This document shows, one piece after another, positions 27,054-37,000 of a stretch of DNA of 64,000 nt (position 1 is its first letter; the number at the start of each line of letters is the position of its first letter). Origin of the DNA: Planctopirus ephydatiae. Lineage in GTDB: Bacteria > Planctomycetota > Planctomycetia > Planctomycetales > Planctomycetaceae. The position numbers were made by a program, and so were the translations under genes. The DNA is taken from assembly GCF_007752345.1 (NCBI RefSeq), contig NZ_CP036299.1, forward strand, positions 3,940,001 through 4,004,000. The letters run 5' to 3'. Under the pieces are notes generated by a model that saw only the letters and a list, made by a program, of their open reading frames with translations, was not told where the DNA came from and did no database searches.

Positions 27054-30000
27054 TTATCGAGTGAAGCCGATGTAGAAGCTGAAGAGTTGTGTCCGGTCGA
27101 ATTCTTCTTTCATGATGGGAACAGCCCAGTCGAGAGCAATGGGTGCAGGCCCCATCGCTGGAAGAGTGATTCTCAAGCCACCACCAACTGACAGACGGAA
27201 GTTATTGAGTGTCACATCTTCGGTGACGGTACCGAAGTCAGTGAATGCCACCAGATGCAGCATTTCGTTGGCTGTGACTGGCATTTGATACTCGGCACCA
27301 CCCAGGAACATCCAGTTACCACCGGTACGAACGCCGGTATTCACAGGGCTGACACCACGGAACCGGAAGCCGCGGAACGACTGGAAACCACCAGCATAGA
27401 AGTTTTCAAAGATCGGTGTATCGCTCCCTGTCCAACCCACATCGGCATGGAGAGAGAGAATGTGCTTACCGAAACCATCGGGACGGCGATAAGTCGTAAA
27501 GTACTGCCAGGCATTTAACTCCAGCTTGGGATAGACAAAATCGCCAAAGGCCTGTTCATAGGACATTTCAATAAAATGACCTTCCGAAGGATTAAACGGG
27601 GCATCGCGCGTATCATGTGCCAGACCAATGCGGCCTGTCGTCAGGAAGTTACTTCCGACCACTTCCGTTAGACTCTCCGGTTGTGGAAAGACAGGATTAT
27701 CCACTTGGACATCTTCAATGCGAATCGCCCCGGAGACTGACCACTCAGGAGTCAACTGCCGACCAACACGTGGCCTCACACCTAAGCGTTGTTCCTGCCA
27801 GAACTCAAGAAATCGAGTGTAGTAGAAGCCACTAACGCCGATATTGTAGTCACTATCCATGAAGTAGGGATCTGACCAGTCGACGGTGTAGCGACTTACC
27901 TCACTACCGGGTGCCGCTTCCAGGCGAAATCGCTGACCAGCTCCACGCCAGGCAGTGCCATTGACGATATCTTCAAAGCTGGTGGGTGGGCGGAAGATAT
28001 CAAAATTCGATTCACTGAGAACAATATTACCAATCACACCGGCATCACTATTCACACCGACACCGAACATCAGTCGCCCGGTGCGAGCTTCCTTCAGATA
28101 AGCATCGATATCAATAAATTCTGGTGGAACCGAGTTATCATAGATATTCTGGTCAAAGCGACGAGGGTTGCCGTAGGGATCTCCCTGGGGGCTATTATCA
28201 TATTCATAGTTTTGCGGAGCACGCATATCGCGCGTTTGCCCGCGAACAACGCTGACGTGTGGATCAGAGGCATCGACACTTTCAGGCTGCTCAACTTTCA
28301 GCATCGAGCCGGGCATGAAGTAGATCCCATCAGGATCGTCTGCCCCGGAATCTGGCTCGGTCTTTTTCAAGGATGGCTGGCTACTGGGTGCTTTCCCGAC
28401 GGTTCGCGATGGCGCTGCCAAAGAGGGTTGCGAAAATCCACTGCCATTGAGATAGCTGCGCCCTTCCGGTTCCTGCTGCAGGGATGGACTTCCAGCACCT
28501 GCTCCATTCGAAGCAGATCGTGATTGGGCTGGAGCCGCTGCTGGATTAGAAGCCGAATTGTTTCCAGTCGGCTGCTGACTTGTCTGCGACAGAAAATCTG
28601 GTTTTGGCGACAGAAACTCTGACTGACCAAGTGCTTTGGAATCGCCACCCTCGGCCAGTTGACTTCGATCCTGCAGCCAGGCGATTTCAGAAACTCTCGA
28701 AATTTCCAGGCGTGGTCCATTCTGAGGCCCACCCTCGAAATATTCCGATCCAGCAAGTTGTCGTTCCGATTTTTTAATCAGTTTAGGATCGGCGAGATCA
28801 CCCGGGTGAATTCGCGATATGTTCCGGGGCAAGTTATGCCTTGTATGGGGATAATCGCCTTCAATGTGAACGCGGAACTCTCGAACAACGTAGATCTTGT
28901 CTTCATTGATACGGATAATCAGATCGAGTTCACCGGGATTCTCCAGAAACTGTGGGATCGCATCGACCGTTGCAAAGAGTCGTCCCTGTTCACCATACCG
29001 GGAACGAATCTCGTCAACGTCTTTCGCAATATCACGGGCACTATAAGGATCTCCCGCCTTAAAATTTATATACTGACGAATTTCAGCCTCAGTAAAGACA
29101 ATGTTCCCTTCAACGGAAACATTGCGAATTTTGTAACGAGGGCCTTCTTTAATCACATAGACATAGGTGGCACTTGACTTACTCTCATTAAAGTCGACAC
29201 GATGAGTAATTTCGACTTCGAAGAAACCGAGGCTGTGATAGTACTGCCGCAGGCTTTCTTTATCGTCCGGGATGGTCGATTCGTCATATTTACCACCAAA
29301 GAGCCTGAGGACCCGGGTTTTGGAAACTTTCTTGGTTTTGAGCAGGCTGTCGCTGAAGAACTCATTCCCTTCGAAGCGAATGGCGTCCACACCAACCTTA
29401 GGGCCTTCATGAATGCGGAAGACAACCTCTCGTTCGTCGCGGGAATCGCCTTTTTCGAGCGTACAAGTCGCAAACGAGTAGCCTTTGTCTTTGTAGTGTG
29501 CTTCAATTCGACGAGCACATTCACGATTGGCGCTGATATCGTAAGGGCTGCCGGGCTTTAAGTTGGTGAGCCCTTCGAAAACAGATGTTTTGATTTTCTG
29601 GTTACCGATATACTGCACATCGCGAACGATCGGCCGCTCAAGGACCCGGTAAATGACGACGAGACCTTCGTCGGTTTGTCGAACGTAGGGTTCGACGGTC
29701 GTGAACCATCGGGTGCGTACCAGAGCGTCCACATCCTGCTTGATCAGGCGTTCGTTGACAGTGCGATTGGGGCGTACCTTAATGTGTTTTTCGATTTCTC
29801 GAACCTGGATGGTGTCGTTCCCTTCGACACGAACTTCGACAACCTGAGAATTGAAATCGACTTCGGCCGGGGCCTGCTCTTCGGCTGAAGTTCGCAGGAT
29901 TTGCCCCGGTTTCTTCTTCATCGGGTCAAACTTCGGGAAGTTACCATTGTCGCGATCTTTTTCATCAAGGAGGAGTTCGTCCTCGGGATGCATGACCTGT

Positions 30001-30443
30001 GCGAGCGTTTTTCGCTGGGGAGTTGTACCACCTGTGGGCGTCACCTGTGGTTTCGAGAATCCACCTGGCAGAACTGGTCGATCTTCTTCCAGGCGAGCGC
30101 GGCCTGTTTCCTGGTCTGACTTGGCGGCACTGACAGTCTTGGCTGTGGTGGATGTGGCCTGACCTGGTTCGTCAATCATCCAGGGTTCCACATCGTCGCC
30201 ATTCTGGCCGCGAGCAACCGGTGAACGTGATTCCGAAGTGATCGCTGCTGGTGGCACGAAAAGCGGTGTTGAGAGTGAATTGCGGTCAGCTTTGGCTGGT
30301 ACCGGTGAGCCTGAGGGTGCTGACTGGCCATGCACAGCAGTTCCTGCCCAGAAAATCGCCCACAACAGTGTGAACACTGCTGTAAGGCCTCTGGCCCGGA
30401 AAACAGGTGCGATTGGCTGCCGCATCATGCGGTTCGCTTTCAT
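27054..30443 (-). CDS. bamA: Outer membrane protein assembly factor BamA (insert in last POTRA)
   Basis: A 1129-residue Omp85 protein, much longer than the roughly 800 usual. It has a signal sequence (LTAVFTLLWAIFWAGTAVHG) and a Pro/Ser-rich N-terminal extension to about 205. Five POTRA units follow, each with its G-N/D turn: VVEVRVEGND, VRDVQYIGNQ, VDAIRFEGNE, IRNVSVEGNI and REFRVHIEGD. The fifth is interrupted after about residue 590 by some 175 residues of Ser/Gln/Pro/Ala-rich sequence and resumes near 771 with FIDIDAYLKEARTGR. The barrel then contains FQSFRGFRFRGV, the conserved RGF lock motif. The C-terminus is FSFYIGFTR. BamA inserts beta-barrel proteins in the outer membrane. waaA lies upstream on the same strand. 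Confidence 0.93.
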   Translation of the reverse strand: MKANRMMRQPIAPVFRARGLTAVFTLLWAIFWAGTAVHGQSAPSGSPVPAKADRNSLSTPLFVPPAAITSESRSPVARGQNGDDVEPWMIDEPGQATSTTAKTVSAAKSDQETGRARLEEDRPVLPGGFSKPQVTPTGGTTPQRKTLAQVMHPEDELLLDEKDRDNGNFPKFDPMKKKPGQILRTSAEEQAPAEVDFNSQVVEVRVEGNDTIQVREIEKHIKVRPNRTVNERLIKQDVDALVRTRWFTTVEPYVRQTDEGLVVIYRVLERPIVRDVQYIGNQKIKTSVFEGLTNLKPGSPYDISANRECARRIEAHYKDKGYSFATCTLEKGDSRDEREVVFRIHEGPKVGVDAIRFEGNEFFSDSLLKTKKVSKTRVLRLFGGKYDESTIPDDKESLRQYYHSLGFFEVEITHRVDFNESKSSATYVYVIKEGPRYKIRNVSVEGNIVFTEAEIRQYINFKAGDPYSARDIAKDVDEIRSRYGEQGRLFATVDAIPQFLENPGELDLIIRINEDKIYVVREFRVHIEGDYPHTRHNLPRNISRIHPGDLADPKLIKKSERQLAGSEYFEGGPQNGPRLEISRVSEIAWLQDRSQLAEGGDSKALGQSEFLSPKPDFLSQTSQQPTGNNSASNPAAAPAQSRSASNGAGAGSPSLQQEPEGRSYLNGSGFSQPSLAAPSRTVGKAPSSQPSLKKTEPDSGADDPDGIYFMPGSMLKVEQPESVDASDPHVSVVRGQTRDMRAPQNYEYDNSPQGDPYGNPRRFDQNIYDNSVPPEFIDIDAYLKEARTGRLMFGVGVNSDAGVIGNIVLSESNFDIFRPPTSFEDIVNGTAWRGAGQRFRLEAAPGSEVSRYTVDWSDPYFMDSDYNIGVSGFYYTRFLEFWQEQRLGVRPRVGRQLTPEWSVSGAIRIEDVQVDNPVFPQPESLTEVVGSNFLTTGRIGLAHDTRDAPFNPSEGHFIEMSYEQAFGDFVYPKLELNAWQYFTTYRRPDGFGKHILSLHADVGWTGSDTPIFENFYAGGFQSFRGFRFRGVSPVNTGVRTGGNWMFLGGAEYQMPVTANEMLHLVAFTDFGTVTEDVTLNNFRLSVGGGLRITLPAMGPAPIALDWAVPIMKEEFDRTQLFSFYIGFTR

Positions 30444-30565
30444 CCATGAGTCGCGCGACGTGAAATTATTGAGACAGGCATTGAGCGCGGGTGGTGAGGA
30501 ATAATTGATTCGAGAAAACCGAACAAGGCGAGATCCTCAGCCGAGACATCGATAGTACCGGCAGA

Positions 30566-31963
30566 TTACGCTGCATGATCATGGATCATCCCTGCACCCA
30601 GATTGCCCAAACCTCCAGCACTTCCTGTTTTCAGAATCTTTGAGTGGGTGGTGATCAGCTCAAGTGTTTTTTCTACAGCTCCACTTTGATCAAGAACGAG
30701 TTGCTGAGCCGCCTGACCCTGGAGAATTCGCTGCTGAGGGTTCTCCAGCAATGTTCTGACGAAAGGTGCGAGATTGGCACCGCTGGAAACCATACTTGCT
30801 GCCTGGTTGGCGAGGAGTAAGTCCACTGTCTGCTTGAAGTTCTGGGTGTTGGGGCCAAAAAATAGTGCTGCGCCATAACCGGCCGGCTCAATCATATTTT
30901 GCCCGCCGCGATTGGTCAGGCTACCACCCACAAAGGCTAGATCAGCCAATCCCCAGGCGGCTCCCAATTCCCCGAGAGTATCCAGCAAACGAACGGGGGG
31001 AAGCTCATTGTGCTGGGGCTTGTAGGGAGTGGCTGAAGTTCTCCTGACGGGCTGACAACCTTTTGCCAGAATCAGTTGAGCCACTTCTTCAAAGCGTTCC
31101 CGATGCCTGGGGACAATCATCAACTGCAGGCAAGGAAATTCTTTTCTGAGTGATAACCAGGCATCGATTGCCAAGGCTTCTTCCGGATGTTGTGTGCTGC
31201 CCGCAATCCAGACGATATCCTTGGAATGAAAGCCGAAATACTCCCGTAAGGCGATCGTTCTGGGATTTTGTCGGCAGGTTTCAAGGCGGTCGTATTTGAG
31301 ATTTCCAGTCACGACGACGCGCGAGGCGGGAACTCCAAGTTTCTCGAATCGAGAGGCGTACACTTTTGTCTGGGCTCCTACACAGGAAATCCCTTTCAGC
31401 AGCCAGCGGAAAAATCCGACAAAACGATGATAGCCCCGAAAGCTGCGTTCGCTTAAGCGACCATTAATCACCATGACGGGGACGGCCTGCTGGCGAGCAG
31501 CCAGAACCAGATTAGGCCAGATTTCCAGCTCAACCAGCACAATCGCCAGTGGTTGCAGTTGCCTGATCGCCCGGTTGACACTCCATGAGAAATCGAGCGG
31601 GAAGTAACGTACCTCGACCTGTTTCGCCCCCAGATCGCGAATCATTTTCTCGGCGACACCCCGGCCCGTCTGTGTGGTGACAGTCAGCACGAGGGGAACC
31701 TGCGGGTAAAAGCGAATCCAATCCGCGATCAATGGTTTTAGAAGAAGAACTTCCCCCACACTCACCGCATGCAGCCAGAGAGGCCGCCCGCTCTCCGGAG
31801 ACGCATCCATCCTTCGCGAAAGACGGAGATCACCCAGAACTTTTTCGCGAAACCCTTCGCGGTACTTTCCATGAACCAGTCGATTCCAGAGAATCCACGG
31901 GCTGGCGACCAACAGTAGTGCCAGATAACCGAGATTCAAAGACCGGCTGACCAACCATTCCAT
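30566..31963 (-). CDS. waaA: 3-deoxy-D-manno-octulosonic acid transferase (WaaA/KdtA)
   Basis: Starting at ATG 31963 (MEWLVSRSLNLGYLALLLV) the protein has about 465 residues; the frame is open 105 bp further but that part is atypical. WaaA transfers Kdo from CMP-Kdo to lipid IVA at the inner face of the cytoplasmic membrane. It carries an N-terminal membrane anchor, the catalytic Glu in WLHAVSVGEVLLLKPL, LVLTVTTQTGRGVAEK, LVELEIWPN and the GT-B C-lobe with IVWIAGSTQHPEEALAID. The later GGSLTNRGGQNMIEPAGYG motif binds the donor. bamA follows about 120 bp downstream on the same strand. With lpxD and lpxI it argues for Kdo-lipid A synthesis. Confidence 0.94.
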   Translation of the reverse strand: MEWLVSRSLNLGYLALLLVASPWILWNRLVHGKYREGFREKVLGDLRLSRRMDASPESGRPLWLHAVSVGEVLLLKPLIADWIRFYPQVPLVLTVTTQTGRGVAEKMIRDLGAKQVEVRYFPLDFSWSVNRAIRQLQPLAIVLVELEIWPNLVLAARQQAVPVMVINGRLSERSFRGYHRFVGFFRWLLKGISCVGAQTKVYASRFEKLGVPASRVVVTGNLKYDRLETCRQNPRTIALREYFGFHSKDIVWIAGSTQHPEEALAIDAWLSLRKEFPCLQLMIVPRHRERFEEVAQLILAKGCQPVRRTSATPYKPQHNELPPVRLLDTLGELGAAWGLADLAFVGGSLTNRGGQNMIEPAGYGAALFFGPNTQNFKQTVDLLLANQAASMVSSGANLAPFVRTLLENPQQRILQGQAAQQLVLDQSGAVEKTLELITTHSKILKTGSAGGLGNLGAGMIHDHAA

Positions 31964-32108
31964 GTCGATTCTCGATTCCGCTTCATGCTGAACAGGTTTG
32001 CCTGCGATACCGCAGTCAACCCGGCGATTGCAATCGAATCGGTCAGAAGCGTCAATCGGAAGTCGCACGGTTGAGTTGAGGGGATGCTCGCCTCAGGTGA
32101 ATACGGCC

Positions 32109-33425
32109 TCAGGTGGATGTGTTTGTGTCGAGGGGATGATTTCCTGCAGTTTGTTTCAGCATTTTGCCCCAACCAGGATGCTGGGTCGAATAAATGCTGG
32201 AACCTCCAGCCACCAGCCATGCCGAAAAACAGGCCGCAAAGACGTATTCAATTCGATCAGGCCCGAAGAGTTCGATAGCAAGCACACTGCTGGCCAGGGG
32301 TGCATTCGTTGCTGCTGAAAAGACAGCCACAAACCCGAGAGCAGCCGCGACATCGACAGGCAATAGCCCTGTTCGGACAGCGAGAACATTCCCCAGTGCA
32401 GCGCCGATGAAGAACAAAGGCGTCACTTCGCCCCCTTTGAGACCACAGGCCAACGTGAGGATGGTGAGGAGGAGTTTGCAGAGCCAACTCCAGTCGTGAG
32501 CACCACCCGCTCGGAAACAACTGCCAATTGTGACCGCATGAGGATTGAGGTTTGTCGTTCCTAATCCCAGATAATCTCTGCCAACCACGAATTCGGCCAC
32601 TAGAACGACGACCAGACTTCCAATCGCAATCCGGCGAATGGGATTGGGTAAAAATCTGGCATACCAGCGACCGGCCAGATGCAATCCTTCAGAGAACCCT
32701 TTGGCAACCAACCCGGCAACAACTCCCAGGAGTGTGATCAGCCCCACGATTCCCAGACGATGCAGCCAACCTGATGGATTCAGTTCTGCCCAGTCCACAG
32801 GATAATGGAGATGAGTTCCCCCGACCGTCGTGCAGACAAAATCGGCTCCGCAGGAAGCGAGCAGGCACGGCAGGATCGCAGAGGTCGGCAGCCTTCCGAC
32901 CGAAAGGACTTCAGCGGCAAAGATCGCACCAGCGACTGGTGTTCCAAAAACTCCACCAAAGCCAGCAGCGACCCCCATTAACAGTATCTCGCGATAGTCT
33001 TCACCCAGCCACGGTTTCGTCCAGTGCGCCCAGATGCCTGCCAAACCAGCTCCCATCTGGACGGCAGTTCCTTCACGACCTGCCGAACCACCACCGAGAT
33101 GCGTGAAAATAGTGGCAAGCACAATGAGCGGTGCCATGAACCAGGGTAACCCTTTCATCGGGTGCTGAATTTCTGCGATGACGAGGTTGTTTCCCTGCCC
33201 GGCTTCGCGCCCAAAAAACAGGTACAGCCAGGCAGTAATCGCTCCCCAGAATGGCAGCGACCAGAGCCAGTACGGGGAACTTTGCTGAGTTTTTGTGGCG
33301 AGATCGAGCAGCCAGAGGAAAAGTGCGCTCGCACTCCCCACTGTGACGCTGAGCATAACACTTGTCAGCAGCCAGCGAAGGAGCAGCAGTGCATGCTCAA
33401 TGATGAAATCACGCCGTGTGTTCAA
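32109..33425 (-). CDS. CLC-family anion/proton antiporter, probable fluoride-type (CLC-F)
   Basis: A 438-residue integral membrane protein with about 10-12 hydrophobic helices. CLC signatures are GSAGREGTAVQMGAGLAG, which keeps the gating Glu, and GFGGVFGTPVAGAIFAAEV. The canonical chloride motif GSGIP is replaced by GQGNNLVIAEIQ, and GREGP by GREGT. From memory of the CLC literature, loss of the Ser and the presence of GNN and GREGT mark the CLC-F clade, which exports fluoride in exchange for protons. A general chloride antiporter is the alternative. I could not find a fluoride (crcB) riboswitch upstream. It is divergent from secA. Confidence 0.85.
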   Translation of the reverse strand: MNTRRDFIIEHALLLLRWLLTSVMLSVTVGSASALFLWLLDLATKTQQSSPYWLWSLPFWGAITAWLYLFFGREAGQGNNLVIAEIQHPMKGLPWFMAPLIVLATIFTHLGGGSAGREGTAVQMGAGLAGIWAHWTKPWLGEDYREILLMGVAAGFGGVFGTPVAGAIFAAEVLSVGRLPTSAILPCLLASCGADFVCTTVGGTHLHYPVDWAELNPSGWLHRLGIVGLITLLGVVAGLVAKGFSEGLHLAGRWYARFLPNPIRRIAIGSLVVVLVAEFVVGRDYLGLGTTNLNPHAVTIGSCFRAGGAHDWSWLCKLLLTILTLACGLKGGEVTPLFFIGAALGNVLAVRTGLLPVDVAAALGFVAVFSAATNAPLASSVLAIELFGPDRIEYVFAACFSAWLVAGGSSIYSTQHPGWGKMLKQTAGNHPLDTNTST

Positions 33426-34015
33426 AGCAAATATCCTGGAAAAACTGCAGATTCAGCTTGGACCTCCCTGTTCGATGAGACTTATAACAAGCCTGTTTCT
33501 TCACGAAGCGAGCAAGCGGCCGCGTGAAGTTCATGATTGGCGTTCCGTCCGAACCTTTTGAGCAATTCTTAAGGTCGCAAACTGAGTCGAATTGCTGCTG
33601 ATACAAGAAAACCAATCTGGAAGACAACCTCGACTGCCAAAAACGCCATTCCCGATCGCGACTGCCAAGCTGGCACGGACTGCTGCTGCATGGAAATATT
33701 GACATTCTCCACAACCGATGTGAGATGAACAACTTGCGGCGGGTGATCGAGTTTGAACGGCGAGCTGGCACTTAAGTTGCGGAATGTTCATCATGAGCGA
33801 GATTGACCCTCTTTGGCAGAACGCCTAAACTTTTTGCTGTAAGAGTTTACGTTGATTTGACTTGGCAGTCACAATGGTCTCGGGGAAACGATTGAGCTGG
33901 TTGACGAGTCTTTCGTGGTTCTACTGAACTCGAATTGGTGGGCGTTAACGAGCAACCCATTACTCCACTGCCAGTTGTGCGTGATGGCAGACTGGCAAAC
34001 ACGGATGGATGTCTG
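33426..34015. other. Divergent promoter region between the CLC gene and secA
   Basis: About 590 bp. It contains a sigma-54-like element at 33766-33780 pointing toward secA, and an 11-codon open frame MSEIDPLWQNA (33793-33828) with no ribosome binding site. Two in-frame secA starts (TTG 33935, GTG 33938) lie upstream of the preferred ATG 34016. No repeat or RNA gene is apparent. Confidence 0.5.
33766..33780 (+). promoter_or_regulatory. Candidate sigma-54 (RpoN) -24/-12 promoter upstream of secA
   Basis: TGGCAC, five bases (TTAAG), then TTGC reproduces the RpoN consensus TGGCAC-N5-TTGC exactly, in an intergenic space and facing secA 236 bp downstream. No enhancer-binding-protein site was identified, so function is not shown. 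Confidence 0.45.
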
Positions 34016-37000
34016 ATGGAATTGATTGACAAAATTGGTGATGCAACAAATGCGGTCATCAGCGGTGTGGAACGGACTCTCACCCGGTTGTTCGGCTCAT
34101 CGAACGAACGGCGTGTGCGGCAGATTGGCTTTGTGCGCGATCGTCAGGGGGCCACAACGATCACTCCAGGATCCACGCTGGATCAGATCAATCAGCTTGA
34201 ACCCGTCATGGAAAAGCTGACTGATGAAGAGTTGAAGCAGTCCACATCCAGGCTCAGAGCGAAACTGAATGCAGGTCAGACACTCGATGATATTCTGCCG
34301 GAAGCCTTTGCTGCAGTGCGCGAAGGTGGCAAACGCTTCATGCGAATGCGTCATTACGACGTGCAGATGGTGGGTGGCTACATCCTTCACAAAGGCATGA
34401 TTGCCGAAATGATGACCGGTGAAGGTAAAACGCTCGTTGCGACTTTGCCTGCCTTTCTCAATGGGTTGGCAGGAAGTGTGCATGTCATCACGGTGAACGA
34501 CTATCTGGCACTGCGCGATATGGAGTGGATGGCCCCTCTCTATACGGGGCTGGGCCTGACTGTCGGTGCCATTCAATCCAATATGCGCGAGCCTGAGCGT
34601 CAGAAAGCTTATGCCTGTGATATTACCTATGGCACGAACAACGAGTTCGGCTTCGACTACCTGCGTGACAACATGAAGCCGCGAAAAGACCTGCAGGTTC
34701 AAAAGCGCCGCCAGTACGCAATTATCGACGAAATTGACAACATCCTGATCGACGAGGCCCGGACCCCGCTGATTATCTCTGGGCCAGCTCACGACGATGT
34801 CACGAAGTATCCCAAAGCTCACCGCATTGGTCTGCAGCTTAAGCGGGATGTTCACTTCGAAGTCAAAGAAAAAGAACATACCTGCCATCTGACTGATGAA
34901 GGGATTCGCTATGCGGAAGAATTGGCAGGAGTGGAGAGTTTTTATACAGCGGGCAATATGGAATGGCCGCATCTGATCGATAACTCACTGCGGGCGATCC
35001 ATCTCTACAAGCGGGATGTTAACTATATTGTCGAGAATGATGAGATCATCATTATTGATGAACATACTGGCCGTAAGATGGAAGGCCGCCAGTGGAGTGA
35101 TGGCCTGCATCAGGCTGTGCAAGCGAAAGAAAGTGTCCGTATCAAAGAAGACACACAGACCTTCGCTACGGTCACATTACAAAACTTCTTTAAGCTGTAT
35201 CCTAAGTTGAGCGGTATGACCGGTACCGCCATGACTGAAGCCAACGAGTTCTGGAAGATCTATAAACTCGATGTGGTGGCAGTCCCTACCAACAGACCGA
35301 CACAACGTATTAACTACCCGGATGCGATCTATCGTACGGTTAAAGAAAAATGGGATGCGGTCATTGAAGAAGTGAAGGAAGTTAACGCAACAGGAAGACC
35401 AGTCCTCGTGGGAACGGTCTCTATCGAGAACTCGGAGCATTTGAGCCGCAAGCTGACGCAGCAAGGCGTGAAGCACAACATGCTCAACGCCAAGTATCAC
35501 GAGCGGGAAGCTGAGATCATTGCTCAGGCAGGCCGGTTAGGTGCAGTGACCATTTCGACCAATATGGCAGGTCGTGGTACGGATATTATTCTCGGCGGTA
35601 ACCCTGAATATCTCGCCTGGGATGAGTTAAAGAACACGTATATTTCGCGACTCGACGTCCCGAAATCGGTCTGGAATGAAACGACAAAGCGTATTGCTGT
35701 CCGTGAAGGAATGGACAGCGAAGGGAAAAAAGTTGCCGAACTGGGTGGCCTGCATGTGGTTGGTACCGAGCGGCATGACAGCCGGCGAATCGACCTGCAG
35801 TTGCGCGGTCGTGCGGGTCGGCAAGGTGACCCGGGTTCCAGCCGGTTCTTCCTGTCGCTCGAAGACGACCTGATGCGAAAGTTCGGTGGCGAGTGGGTGA
35901 AGGACTGGCTCACGGCCATGGGGATGCAGGAAGGTGAGCGTATTGAAAGCGGCATGGTCACCTCTCGTATCGAAGCTGCCCAGAAGAAAGTCGAAGAGCG
36001 ACATTTTGAATCACGCAAGCATCTGCTCGAGTATGACGAAGTCATGGACGAGCAACGCAAACGCGTGTATGGCTATCGGCAATCAATTCTGGATGGAGCC
36101 ATTTGCCGCCCACTGATTCTGAATATGATCGACCGGCAGTTGAACCGGTGGACGAAGACCTTCCTGAGCCCGCAGTATCGCTGGGAAACTGCTGCCAACT
36201 GGGCGGGACAGAAATTTGGTGTTCAGGTTGATGCCAGTGATGTCCGGGACATGGACTACGACCGGATGGTTGATTACCTGCGTGATCAGGCCGAGCGGCA
36301 GGCGGAAGACCAGATCCGTGAGCAGATGGAGGAAAATCTGCCGGCTGATCTGGATGATCGCGAACGCAACTGGTCGGCAATGAGCCGGTGGGTCAACAAC
36401 CACTTCGGCATCAATACCAATGATCGCGAACTGCGTAAAATCGGTATCGATGAGCTGCAGATTTACCTGTACCAGCGGGCGAAAGATGCCATTGGGCGAT
36501 ATGAGTTCGAACCATTGAACGAGTATCTGTCGGATGACTGGGGACGCCGCTCATTGGCTGGGTGGATCCAGCATCAGTTCGGGCTGGATATTCCGCCACA
36601 AGAGTTCGAAGGTCTCGAACCACCGGCAGCGGTGGCTCATATTCGCAGCCGGATTCTGGATCATTACACACGGAAAGAGATCACCTTCCCCGTGTCGGTG
36701 GGGATGTCGCAATTCCTGGCGGAAACGGGTGGTCAATCGACAGAGCGATATGATCGCAGTGGTCTGGTCGCCTGGTCGAATGCTCGTTTCCATACACGCT
36801 TTTCAGCAGATCAGTTCGATAATCTCTCCCGATCCAGTATCGAGTCGGCTCTGATACTCAAGAGTGAGCAGTTTGCGCCACCCGCAGGAATTCTCGAAGA
36901 AATTCAGCAACTGGTGATTCAAACTTGTGGCGAAGTTCCTGAAGATCGTGATCTCGACCCCAATAAGGCGAGTGCGAAAACGACAGCGAAGACTCCCAAA

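Noticed and set aside
33793-33828. SecM-like arrest peptide upstream of secA
   Set aside because: The 11-codon frame lacks an arrest motif, a signal sequence and a ribosome binding site.
33426-33934. Fluoride (crcB) riboswitch before the CLC gene
   Set aside because: Conserved core stretches were not seen on the minus strand.
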